Source of the DNA: Scybalosoma faecavium
Lineage (GTDB): Bacteria > Bacillota > Clostridia > Christensenellales > Christensenellaceae
Length of the DNA stretch: 64,000 bases
Assembly: GCA_018716135.1 (NCBI GenBank)
Contig: DVKG01000012.1
Location: 186,001 to 250,000 of the forward strand
Direction: 5' to 3'
Position numbers and translations under genes: made by a program. The notes beneath the pieces were generated by a model. It worked only from the letters and a program-made list of their open reading frames with translations, did not search any database and was not told the origin of the DNA. Position 1 is the first letter of the stretch, and every line of letters starts with the position of its first letter. Of the stretch, positions 40,678 through 48,660 are shown piece by piece.

Positions 40678-42457
40678 ACCTAACGGCGCGGGAGAAAAAC
40701 CGCACGACCTCAAAAAAGCTGTCTCCAGACTTTTGAAATACGCCAAATCCTTCATACCCGCTGTCGCAGCTGCAGCAGCATGCGCTATAATCGGCACTAT
40801 CTTCAACCTGATAGGTCCCGATAAAATCAGCGACATAACCGACCTTATCACAGAAGGTTTGACGGGCAGCATAGATTTGGATGCGATAATTTCCATAGCA
40901 ACTCTGCTTATAGTCCTGTACGGAACAGGCGCTATTCTCTCGTACATACAGGGCTTCATCATGACCACAGTCACGCAGCGCCTCACGAACAGGATGCGCT
41001 CTGACATATCCATAAAAATAAATAAACTGCCTTTGAAGTATTTTGACTCAACATCATACGGCGATATTCTTAGCCGCGTGACCAACGACGTAGATACTAT
41101 ATCGCAGACTCTGAATATGTCCGTAGGGCAGTTGGTCACGGCTATAACGCTCTTTATCGGCTCGCTGGTAATGATGCTGATAAACAACGTTGTGATGACT
41201 CTTACAGCAGTCGCAGCGACGCTTATAGGCTTCCTGCTCATGAGGCTTATAATGTCTCGTTCGCAGAGATACTTCGTACAGCAGCAGCGCGAAATAGGCG
41301 CGATAAACGGTCATATAGAAGAAGCGTATTCCGGACATACAGTAGTAAAAGCGTACAACGCTCAGGCTAAAGAAAAAGAGGAATTTGACGCTACAAACGA
41401 AAAGCTGTACCGCAGCGCATGGCGTTCTCAATTCTTCTCCGGGCTGATGATGCCGCTCATGAACTTCATCGGCAATCTGAGCTATGTCGCTGTCTGTGTA
41501 GTCGGTGCAGCTCTCGCTATGAACGGCACTATTACCTTTGGTGTTATCGTAGCTTTCATGATTTACGTCCGTCTGTTCACGCAGCCGCTTCAGCAAATTG
41601 CGCAGGCGATGACCAGCATGCAGTCCGCTACGGCTGCGAGCGAGCGAGTCTTTGACTTCCTCGAGCAGACTGAGCTTGAAAACGAATCTGAAAAAGTCAA
41701 GCCGAATATTAATCCGGAAACGACAAAAGGCGATGTAGAATTCAGACATGTACGCTTTGGATATGATCCAAACCACCCGATAATAAACGACTTCTCCGCC
41801 CATGCGCGTTCCGGTCAGAATATCGCAATAGTCGGTCCTACAGGCGCGGGAAAAACCACAATGGTCAATCTGCTCATGCGCTTCTACGAAATCGACAGCG
41901 GCGAGATACTGATAGACGGCATTCCTACAAAGGAGATGACGCGCGAACAGGTTCACTCATTGTTCTGTATGGTATTGCAGGATACATGGATTTTTGAAGG
42001 CACAATAAAAGAGAATATTGCATACAGCAAGGAAGGCGTAACAGACGAACAGGTTATCGCCGCCAGCAAAGCAGTCGGTCTGCATCATTTCGTCACGACA
42101 CTGCCGGACGGATATGACACCGTTCTCACCAACGACAATGCCCTATCCGCAGGGCAGAAGCAGCTCGTCACTATCGCCAGAGCTATAGTCGAAGATGCGC
42201 CTATGCTAATCCTCGACGAAGCAACCAGCTCCGTCGATACCAGAACCGAAGCTCTGATCCAAGACGCCATGAACAAGCTCACGATTGGGCGCACATCGTT
42301 TATAATTGCGCACCGTCTGTCTACTATCCGCAATGCTGACTTGATACTCGTAATGCAGCACGGCGATATAGTCGAAAGCGGCACTCATGATGAGCTCCTG
42401 GAGAAAGGCGGCTTTTACGCCGAGCTTTACAACAGCCAATTTGAGCAAGCTTCATAA
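40670..42457 (+). CDS. Heterodimeric ABC exporter half with catalytic Walker B
   Basis: A 595-residue half-transporter, partner of the upstream gene. After an N-terminal six-segment membrane domain come Walker A GPTGAGKTT, the altered signature LSAGQKQLVTIARA and the intact Walker B ILDEATSSVD. A normal catalytic Glu here with a changed signature fits the consensus/degenerate split of heterodimeric exporters (TM288, BmrD). The TAA stop lies inside repeat copy A. Confidence 0.94.
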   Translation: MPRPNGAGEKPHDLKKAVSRLLKYAKSFIPAVAAAAACAIIGTIFNLIGPDKISDITDLITEGLTGSIDLDAIISIATLLIVLYGTGAILSYIQGFIMTTVTQRLTNRMRSDISIKINKLPLKYFDSTSYGDILSRVTNDVDTISQTLNMSVGQLVTAITLFIGSLVMMLINNVVMTLTAVAATLIGFLLMRLIMSRSQRYFVQQQREIGAINGHIEEAYSGHTVVKAYNAQAKEKEEFDATNEKLYRSAWRSQFFSGLMMPLMNFIGNLSYVAVCVVGAALAMNGTITFGVIVAFMIYVRLFTQPLQQIAQAMTSMQSATAASERVFDFLEQTELENESEKVKPNINPETTKGDVEFRHVRFGYDPNHPIINDFSAHARSGQNIAIVGPTGAGKTTMVNLLMRFYEIDSGEILIDGIPTKEMTREQVHSLFCMVLQDTWIFEGTIKENIAYSKEGVTDEQVIAASKAVGLHHFVTTLPDGYDTVLTNDNALSAGQKQLVTIARAIVEDAPMLILDEATSSVDTRTEALIQDAMNKLTIGRTSFIIAHRLSTIRNADLILVMQHGDIVESGTHDELLEKGGFYAELYNSQFEQAS

Positions 42458-42522
42458 CCGTGAACAGATGTCCTTCGCCCCTCGTTCACTTGTTGAATGA
42501 CGGGGCGGCGCCCTTATTGAAT
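42454..42522 (-). repeat. Intergenic repeat, copy A
   Basis: 69 bases that, on the minus strand, match copies B (59756-59832) and C (61271-61413): ATTCAATAAGG, GCCGCCCCGTCATTCAACAA, GTGAACGAGGGGC, ACATCTGTTCACGGTTAT. It forms a hairpin CCCC-TCGTTCA / TGAATGA-CGGGG. It supplies the stop codon of the preceding exporter gene. Confidence 0.9.
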
Positions 42523-42545
42523 ATATTACTTCGTCAGAATAATAC

Positions 42546-42585
42546 AAAACAGCGAGATCTCCTTTTTGGGAAATCCCGCTGTTTT
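42546..42585. terminator. Bidirectional terminator between the ABC exporter and gerQ
   Basis: AAAACAGCGAGATCTCC and GGGAAATCCCGCTGTTTT form a long stem with a T loop; T's follow on both strands. It ends gerQ on the minus strand and the exporter operon on the plus strand. Confidence 0.85.
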
Positions 42586-42595
42586 CTTTATGTCT

Positions 42596-43156
42596 TTACA
42601 GCGTAATAACTCTTACAAATTTAATACTGTAATAATCGCATGCAACGTAGGCATGTCTTCCCGCCTCTTCCAGAACTATGTAATTGTTTCCCACTACTAC
42701 CAGCCTACCTGATCTCTCCGCCATGCCGCCGGATCCCATGAGAAACTGCACCTCTACCATTCTTCCTATCTGAGAACGCAGGAAATTCGTTAGATAGTTA
42801 GGACCGTAAATCGGAGCTTTACCCGGTTCTACAACGATCTCGCCGTTTCCCTGATTCATCTGCCCTACAGACGGAATCATATTCCCTTCACCCATGCCGT
42901 TCGGGAAAAGATCCGCCGCTATATACGACACTTCCTCGCCCGGGCGCACCGGCGCAGCCGGAGTCGGCATCACTGGGTCAGCCTGCACTTCTGACACTTG
43001 AACCTGAGGCATCTGCCACAGCTCGGATTGGGTACCCTGATAGATTGTGGCTCCATCAGGCTGCGAAATGCTCATGCCGCTGTTCTGACAATTTGGGCAC
43101 GCCGTCCCGCTCTGCTGTACCATATTTGGGTTTTGAGTGTTTAAATAGCTCGCCAT
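42596..43156 (-). CDS. gerQ: GerQ-like spore coat protein
   Basis: A 186-residue protein whose C-terminal part (about 118-186, YGPNYLTNFLRSQIGRMVEVQFL, then VVGNNYIVLEEAGRHAYVACDYYSIKFVRVI) resembles the GerQ domain. The N-terminal 115 residues are low-complexity, rich in Gln, Pro and Met, with CPNC near residue 20. GerQ is a transglutaminase-crosslinked coat protein needed for CwlJ localisation in Bacillus. It follows cwlJ by 17 bases, which supports the call. AGGGAGG precedes ATG 43156. Confidence 0.8.
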   Translation of the reverse strand: MASYLNTQNPNMVQQSGTACPNCQNSGMSISQPDGATIYQGTQSELWQMPQVQVSEVQADPVMPTPAAPVRPGEEVSYIAADLFPNGMGEGNMIPSVGQMNQGNGEIVVEPGKAPIYGPNYLTNFLRSQIGRMVEVQFLMGSGGMAERSGRLVVVGNNYIVLEEAGRHAYVACDYYSIKFVRVITL

Positions 43157-43173
43157 GAAATATCCTCCCTATT

Positions 43174-43611
43174 TTAAGTCTCAGAATATAGATTAGTTGG
43201 AATATAGAAACAGTGATCTCCTATTCTGTTGTGAATGACTCCGACTCTGGTCGGAAAGTACGCTGGACATGTATCTGAATAAGGATTGTGGAAGAACAGC
43301 GCTTCATCGACACCTGAAAGTATATTCCCCGCAAGCGCCCAGTCCGCTATGTCATAGTGTATAGGCTCGGGCGACATATTGTATACATTTTGCGGATTGT
43401 ACGCTCCGCCGAGCACCTCTGCCATGCAGTTAAACTGTCCGGGCTGCGTAATTATATTGCGAACACTGCCTCCGTCGCTGACTCTTGAGAATTCTCCTTC
43501 TGTGCTGCGAACTCTGTTCATAATAACAGATGCCACAGCTCGCATTCCCGTTTCTCCCTCCCCGCCTGCTTCGCACTGTATCAATCTGGCGAGAAGCTCT
43601 CTGTCCGTCAA
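43174..43611 (-). CDS. cwlJ: CwlJ-type spore cortex-lytic enzyme
   Basis: A 145-residue cell wall hydrolase of the SleB/CwlJ family that degrades cortex during germination. LIQCEAGGEGETGMRAVASVIMNRV holds the catalytic Glu, followed by VRNIITQPGQFNCM and FFHNPYSDTC. I choose TTG 43611: GGAGGGAGGGG lies a few bases upstream and the length then matches B. subtilis CwlJ (about 142). The frame is open to a TTG at 43650. It pairs with gerQ downstream. Confidence 0.9.
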   Translation of the reverse strand: MTDRELLARLIQCEAGGEGETGMRAVASVIMNRVRSTEGEFSRVSDGGSVRNIITQPGQFNCMAEVLGGAYNPQNVYNMSPEPIHYDIADWALAGNILSGVDEALFFHNPYSDTCPAYFPTRVGVIHNRIGDHCFYIPTNLYSET

Positions 43612-43665
43612 ACCTACCCCTCCCTCCAAGCGCAGCTTTGATTCTGCCAAACTTATATCGGAATA

Positions 43666-44478
43666 TCAGTATATAGTATTCCGCTTCTGCCGCATTCGTG
43701 CGTGCTTTCTTTCTGATATCAGTTTTATCAGCAAAACAGCAAGTATAATTAGACTTATAAACTGAGACGTAGACATACCTAATATATATCCTCGCAGCTC
43801 ATCTCCGCGCAGATATTCCAAAAAGAACCGCACAAAAGCATATAATCCCAGATAAATCTTTAAAAAGCTTCCCCTTCCGTCGCCTTTCTTGAGCATTCTA
43901 TCGAGCAGCAAGAATATTATCAGCTCAATTGCCGCTTCGAGAAGCTGCACCGGAAAACGAACTACGCCGTTCGCCTCCGGCAGCGGAGAATTGTAAAAAA
44001 CAAACCCGAATTTTCCGGGAACACCATAACAGCAGCCTGCAAAAAAACAGCCCACGCGGCCAAAAGCATGAAAAAGAGGTATTGCAGGCGCTAAAATATC
44101 TGAACAAACGCGGGTGTCCAGTTTTTTCCGTTTCATATATATCCAGCCCGTCATTATGCCTGCCAACAAACCGCCATAGTAGACCGCGCCTCCGAATATA
44201 TACATAAGACATTGCAGAAATTCGTCAAAGCTCGTCAATTTTTCCCAATGCAAAATGAGCGCGTACACCGCGCTCCAATTAGTCATAGCATAAAGAAGAT
44301 GCGAGCCTATTAAAGCGCCTGCCATCCCAAATATCGCTGTCATTATTATGTTGTTCTGATTTATATTTAATTTTTTTGCGTTTCGGCAAGCGTAGAAGCC
44401 TGATGCCAAAATCCCTGCCGTCGCCGCCAGAGCATAAGTCGCAAACTCTCGTCCAAAAATCGTTACAATAGGAAACAT
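43666..44478 (-). CDS. lgt: Lgt-family prolipoprotein diacylglyceryl transferase, Cys-rich variant
   Basis: A 270-residue membrane protein with about seven segments. HAFGRVGCFFAGCCYG matches the Lgt signature HxxGRxGNFxNxE position by position but replaces the Asn/Glu part with Cys. RFPVQLLEA and FVRFFLEYLRGDELRG match other Lgt blocks. Lgt transfers diacylglycerol to the lipobox Cys. The changed signature suggests a divergent clade, perhaps not the main lipoprotein enzyme. It follows a small membrane gene by three bases. Confidence 0.85.
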   Translation of the reverse strand: MFPIVTIFGREFATYALAATAGILASGFYACRNAKKLNINQNNIIMTAIFGMAGALIGSHLLYAMTNWSAVYALILHWEKLTSFDEFLQCLMYIFGGAVYYGGLLAGIMTGWIYMKRKKLDTRVCSDILAPAIPLFHAFGRVGCFFAGCCYGVPGKFGFVFYNSPLPEANGVVRFPVQLLEAAIELIIFLLLDRMLKKGDGRGSFLKIYLGLYAFVRFFLEYLRGDELRGYILGMSTSQFISLIILAVLLIKLISERKHARMRQKRNTIY

Positions 44479-44481
44479 AAT

Positions 44482-44748
44482 TTATAGCGTCAAAAAGCTT
44501 ACAAACGCCGTACCGGCAACACATGTAGCGCATATCACTCCGCAGACAAGAAGCGAAAGACCTACAATTCCACATACCATACCCGCCGTAGCCATTCCCG
44601 TAGATCCGGCAGCATTCTTCCGTCCTGAAACTCCGAATACTATCCCCAAGACTCCGAGTACAGCCGCAAGCCATCCGGATACAAACAGAAATACAATACT
44701 GGCAATTCCGCATGCCAGAGCCGCTATAGAAATACCGTCGTTATTCAT
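44482..44748 (-). CDS. DUF4190-like small membrane protein
   Basis: An 88-residue protein with two long hydrophobic segments separated by GVSGRKNAAGSTGMATAG, the loop typical of DUF4190-type proteins. AGAGGAG precedes ATG 44748. It is cotranscribed with lgt and cwlJ. Function unknown. Confidence 0.75.
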   Translation of the reverse strand: MNNDGISIAALACGIASIVFLFVSGWLAAVLGVLGIVFGVSGRKNAAGSTGMATAGMVCGIVGLSLLVCGVICATCVAGTAFVSFLTL

Positions 44749-44945
44749 GTTTTCTCCTCTCTTCCTGATTTAATAGACATACAATAACATATTCAGACAG
44801 TTTTTTCAATCTTTTTATCTATATACCGATTCGCATAAAAGAATCGCGTTTATTCAGCTCGGCATTAGGTATAGCTTTTTTTCGCATTTTGCAGTATAAT
44901 TAATAAATAAAAATAACTCTAATTGCATTGAAAGGCTCATTAAAA

Positions 44946-45245
44946 ATGTCAAATAAAAAACAAACGCAAAAAGGTCCCATAACCACTATGCATAAAGTCA
45001 TGGTCGTAATAGTATCCCTGCTGGCCGCTTTTGCATTCGGACTTGCATTTGGAACCGTATCCAAAAGTCTGATTATCGGAATAGTGGCAGGCATACTTGC
45101 CGGCGGAGGTCTTGCATTTTTATTCTCCAGATTATTTAAAGCAGCGATGGCTCCGTTCAAGAACCCTGAAAAACACCCAAGCATAGAACAGCAGCTCAAA
45201 GAGCTCGAGAATGAACTTGAATCCAAAAGCCCGTCTCAAAAATGA
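44946..45245 (+). CDS. Small membrane protein with acidic tail
   Basis: A 99-residue protein with a basic N-terminus, two membrane segments (about 20-60) and a soluble tail IEQQLKELENELESK that looks coiled-coil. ATG 44946 has GAAAGG 10 bases upstream; an in-frame TTG at 44928 is possible. A terminator hairpin overlaps its last codons. Function unknown. Confidence 0.65.
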   Translation: MSNKKQTQKGPITTMHKVMVVIVSLLAAFAFGLAFGTVSKSLIIGIVAGILAGGGLAFLFSRLFKAAMAPFKNPEKHPSIEQQLKELENELESKSPSQK

Positions 45246-45260
45246 GGCGGGCTTTTGGAT
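45221..45260. terminator. Bidirectional terminator overlapping a stop codon
   Basis: ATCCAAAAGCCCGTCTCA and TGAGGCGGGCTTTTGGAT form an 18-bp stem (one G-U) with an AAAA loop. The left arm codes for the last residues of the plus-strand gene and the right arm follows its stop. It also lies just downstream of the minus-strand tauE-like gene. Confidence 0.8.
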
Positions 45261-45272
45261 TCAATCTTATAA

Positions 45273-46046
45273 TTACGCTGTTTTTCCAAAAATATTCATA
45301 AAAATCAATATTACTCCGAAAACCATCAACATTATTCCCAAAACTCTGTTGAGGCGTTCCGTGCTCGTTTTATTAGCAAAAACTGCCGATAGCTGCGCCG
45401 CTACAAGCGTCACAACGACGCATATTATCAGCGCGGTCGTATCCGGCCAGCCTCCCAAAACGATATGGGATACAGCTCCGAGCAGAGCAGTGAACGACAT
45501 TATGAACACAGACGTGCCTATAGCCGTTTTTAGCTCAAACCCCAGCAGCAAGGTCAGCACTATCAACATCATCGCACCGCCTCCGACTCCGACAAAGCCG
45601 CATATGAAACCTATTACCGCACCGCCGCAAAGCGATTTTATAATTTTTTCCCGGAGTGGCCTCAGCTGCATCTCCTCTTTTGTAGTCATAACCGGCATAA
45701 TTATAAACTTGAGACCTATCGTCAGTACCATAAAAATAGAAAAATACTTTACTATTGCATTCTCTACGAACTGACCTATATAACTGCCTACAAGCGTAAA
45801 CACCAATATGGATATCAGAAGAACGAGACCGTTTTTAATGTCTATATTCTTCATCCGGGCGTACATTACAGCAGAAATCGCCGACGCGAGCACATCAGAA
45901 GCGAGAGCGATTGTCACGGCCTCGTATGCCGGCATTCCAACAAAAGTGAGAAGCATCGGCGCAATTATTAAAGCCGCAGACAGCCCCGCAATTCCCGTGC
46001 CTACTCCTGCTCCTATACCTGCGAGCACATAAATTAAATACTGCAT
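45273..46046 (-). CDS. TauE/SafE-family sulfite or organosulfonate exporter
   Basis: A 257-residue membrane protein with about eight segments. The N-terminal GIGAGVGTGIAGLSAALIIAPML and the internal repeat GFVGVGGGAMMLIVLTLLLGFELKTAIGTS are the paired TauE/SafE motifs. Family members export sulfite or other small anions. It appears monocistronic; a 295-base gap lies upstream. Confidence 0.9.
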   Translation of the reverse strand: MQYLIYVLAGIGAGVGTGIAGLSAALIIAPMLLTFVGMPAYEAVTIALASDVLASAISAVMYARMKNIDIKNGLVLLISILVFTLVGSYIGQFVENAIVKYFSIFMVLTIGLKFIIMPVMTTKEEMQLRPLREKIIKSLCGGAVIGFICGFVGVGGGAMMLIVLTLLLGFELKTAIGTSVFIMSFTALLGAVSHIVLGGWPDTTALIICVVVTLVAAQLSAVFANKTSTERLNRVLGIMLMVFGVILIFMNIFGKTA

Positions 46047-46341
46047 ACTTTCCCCCTTAGGCGCGGCCGACGCGCCTTATTAAATTAATCAATGAATATT
46101 CTGTTAAAATCTTTACATATCAATTATATCCGTCACAGAATGAATAATCAATGAAATTATAGGTAAGAGCAGTTTACATATGTAAACACACCGGACTACC
46201 TGTTTTACAGATATGACCGGTGTGCTGAAACGTACAATATTAGCTTTATACAGGCAAAAAACGAGATTATTTAACTCGCCTGAGCCATGCTATGCTTTAG
46301 CATAATTCTAACAGACTGAAATCGGAAATAAATTGCCCGCC
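46047..46341. other. Intergenic region between tauE-like gene and cimA
   Basis: Holds a CACACCGG...CCGGTGTG inverted repeat (about 46187-46224) and a small TATGCT/AGCATA hairpin near cimA that may end the cimA transcript. The promoter of the tauE-like gene should lie here. No gene was seen. Confidence 0.4.
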
Positions 46342-47931
46342 TCACTTTTCGTCAGCTTCAAGATCAACAGTGAGCTTGTAATCGACGGAATCCGTAAGAG
46401 CCATAAAGCTTGCTTCGATAATATCAGAAGATACGCCGACCGTAGCCCAGCTGCGGTTTCCATCGGAGCTTTGAATCCATACTCTTACGCTCGCCGCCGT
46501 CGTAGCGTCAGCTTCCAGAACTCTAACCTTAAAGTCAGTGAGTCTGACCCCGGCGAGATTGGGATAGAACCTCGTAAGAGCCTTGCGCAGAGCTAAGTCC
46601 AGCGCATGCACGGGACCGTTGCCCTCTGCTGCAGTGACCTCCGTCTCGTCTCCGACTTTGACTTTTACAAGAGCGCTGGAGGGGTACTCTCCGTCCAGAA
46701 TGGGCTGCTCACCGATAATCTTAAAATGAACCAGTTCAAAAAACTTGCACTTTTTGCCCAAAGCTCTGCGGATTATGAGATCGAAGCTTTCTTCTGCCGC
46801 TTCGAATTGGAAGCCGCGGCGCTCCAGCTCTTTTATCGTGTCTGCAATTTCCTGAGTTACAGGCGAATCCTTGGTGACTGTGGGATCATACTTGTTTATC
46901 TTCTGGAGCAGACCTGATTTTCCCGTAACCTCACTCAGCAGGAAATGTCTGTGGTTTCCTACAGTTTTGGGATCTATGTGCTCGAAAGACTCAGGAAGCT
47001 TTGTAACTCCGTCAATGTGCATTCCGCCCTTGTGCGCGAATGCGCCGCTGCCGGTGTAAGGCTCTGTACGCGGAATTGTATAATTCGCTATTTCAGCAAT
47101 ATAAAGCGCTGTCGGCGCCAGCTCCTGCATATTCTCCGTAGGTATGCACTGATAATCCGCGCCTATCTGCAGATTAGGAATTAGTGTAGAAAGATTTGCA
47201 TTTCCGCATCTCTCGCCTATTCCTATGAACGTACCCTGAACCTGATGTACGCCTTCGTATACGGCCGCCATGCTGTTCGCCACAGCCAAACCGCGGTCGT
47301 TATGGCAATGTATGCCCAATTTTGCTTTGGGGAAATGCTTGGCTACAGTCCTCGTAATTTCAGAAATTTTCTCCGGGAATGTCGCGCCGCGCGTGTCGCA
47401 CAGACAAAGAGTATCAGCGCCTGCGCTAAAAGCGGCTTCCAGACAAGCGAGAGAGTATTCATCATCCAGAATGTAACCGTCGAAGAAATGCTCGGCGTCG
47501 AATATCACACGCTTTCCCGACTGTTTGAGATAGTCAACGCTGTCTCTGATCAGTCTTATGTTTTCTTCACGAGATACTCCCAGCACTCTCGTAGCTTGAA
47601 GCAAAGAAGCTTTGCCAAAGATACACAGCACGTCGGAATTCGCGCTCAGCAATCCGGCGATTCCTTCATCCTCCGACGGAGACGCATCCTTTCTGCATGT
47701 GCTTCCGAATGCACACAGCTTAGCGTGGCTCAGCTCTATCCCCTGCAGCGACTCAAAAAACTCCAAATCTTTAGGATTAGACGCCGGATTTCCCGCTTCT
47801 ATAATATCTACGCCTATAGCATCGAGCGCTCGTACTATTTTCAATTTATCGTTAAGCGAGAAGGTTATACCCTCTCCTTGCATACCATCTCTCAATGTAG
47901 AATCGAATATTTCCAGTTTCTTAGGTGCCAT
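46342..47931 (-). CDS. cimA: Citramalate synthase
   Basis: A 529-residue DRE-TIM metallolyase. EIFDSTLRDGMQGEG opens the barrel, HCHNDRGLAVANS binds metal, and GIGERCGNANLSTLIPNLQ plus AHKGGMHIDGV follow; the C-terminal part (about 400-529) is a LeuA-like allosteric domain. The length and LRDGMQGEGI opening fit CimA, which condenses pyruvate and acetyl-CoA on the route to isoleucine without threonine deaminase. A 2-isopropylmalate synthase is less likely. Confidence 0.92.
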   Translation of the reverse strand: MAPKKLEIFDSTLRDGMQGEGITFSLNDKLKIVRALDAIGVDIIEAGNPASNPKDLEFFESLQGIELSHAKLCAFGSTCRKDASPSEDEGIAGLLSANSDVLCIFGKASLLQATRVLGVSREENIRLIRDSVDYLKQSGKRVIFDAEHFFDGYILDDEYSLACLEAAFSAGADTLCLCDTRGATFPEKISEITRTVAKHFPKAKLGIHCHNDRGLAVANSMAAVYEGVHQVQGTFIGIGERCGNANLSTLIPNLQIGADYQCIPTENMQELAPTALYIAEIANYTIPRTEPYTGSGAFAHKGGMHIDGVTKLPESFEHIDPKTVGNHRHFLLSEVTGKSGLLQKINKYDPTVTKDSPVTQEIADTIKELERRGFQFEAAEESFDLIIRRALGKKCKFFELVHFKIIGEQPILDGEYPSSALVKVKVGDETEVTAAEGNGPVHALDLALRKALTRFYPNLAGVRLTDFKVRVLEADATTAASVRVWIQSSDGNRSWATVGVSSDIIEASFMALTDSVDYKLTVDLEADEK

Positions 47932-47940
47932 AATCTGACA

Positions 47941-47970
47941 GCTCTGAGCGTCTGCGTTTGCTCTCAGAGC
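47941..47970 (-). promoter_or_regulatory. Hairpin between ribosome site and cimA start
   Basis: GCTCTGAG (47941-47948) and CTCAGAGC (47963-47970) form a perfect 8-bp stem on the cimA leader. An AGGAG lies just upstream of the hairpin and no ribosome site is next to the ATG, so folding could bring them together. Confidence 0.4.
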
Positions 47971-48104
47971 CTAACTCCTCTCTTTCATTCTATGTCAATA
48001 CTAAAAATACGCAGGCTCGCGCCCTTCGTATTTCAATTCACTTCAATTATTTTACATCAAAACTACATGCAAGTCCAGATTAATATTCTAAACTCACACG
48101 CAAA

Positions 48105-48131
48105 GAGGCTCTCTCTTTTTCCAAGAGCCTC
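48105..48131 (-). terminator. smpB terminator
   Basis: GAGGCTCT and AGAGCCTC pair on the minus strand after smpB, followed by a short T stretch. Confidence 0.7.
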
Positions 48132-48150
48132 CTGCGGAGTTCGAACAAAA

Positions 48151-48609
48151 TCAGCCTCTGTATTTTATATGCTTTTCCATCTCCCGCCGCGCATCCTTAG
48201 CCTTGAGGTCGGCGCGTTTATCATACAGCTTCTTTCCTCGCGCCAATCCCAGCTCCAGCTTTACCTTTCCGCCTTTCAGATAAACACTCAGCGGCACCAG
48301 AGAATAGCCCTTCTGCGAGACCAAGCCGGCGAGCTTGTTTATCTCTTTCTTATGCAGCAAAAGCTTTCGCGTGCGCAGTGGATCACGATTAAAGATATTT
48401 CCCATCTCATACGGACTTATGTGCATATTAAACACAAACATTTCACCGTTTTTCACCTGTGCATAGCTGTCGCGCAGGTTTATTTTTCCCAGACGAATAG
48501 ACTTTACCTCCGTCCCAACAAGCTCTATGCCTGCTTCGTAGGTATCATCTATGAAAAAGTCGTGTCTGGCTTTTTTGTTTTTGGCGATGATCTTAATTCC
48601 GCTGCTCAT
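48151..48609 (-). CDS. smpB: SsrA-binding protein SmpB
   Basis: A 152-residue RNA-binding protein that brings tmRNA to stalled ribosomes. AKNKKARHDFFIDDTYEAGIELVGTEVKSIR, then NLRDSYAQVKNGE and the basic tail GKKLYDKRADLKAKDARREM, are diagnostic. It follows rnr in the conserved secG-rnr-smpB order. The ssrA gene often lies next, but I see none before cimA. Confidence 0.97.
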   Translation of the reverse strand: MSSGIKIIAKNKKARHDFFIDDTYEAGIELVGTEVKSIRLGKINLRDSYAQVKNGEMFVFNMHISPYEMGNIFNRDPLRTRKLLLHKKEINKLAGLVSQKGYSLVPLSVYLKGGKVKLELGLARGKKLYDKRADLKAKDARREMEKHIKYRG

Positions 48610-48660
48610 ATACGCCCTCTCTTTCTTTTGTAACAGTATATCATATTTTATCTGCGAAGG

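Noticed and set aside
39862..41956. Long minus-strand open frames within the ABC exporter genes
   Set aside because: They are antisense to two clear half-transporters and lack ribosome sites and recognisable domains.
47245..48633. Open frame of 462 codons on the plus strand
   Set aside because: It runs across cimA, its leader and smpB in antisense. Both genes on the minus strand are well supported, and the predicted protein looks like reverse-frame translation.
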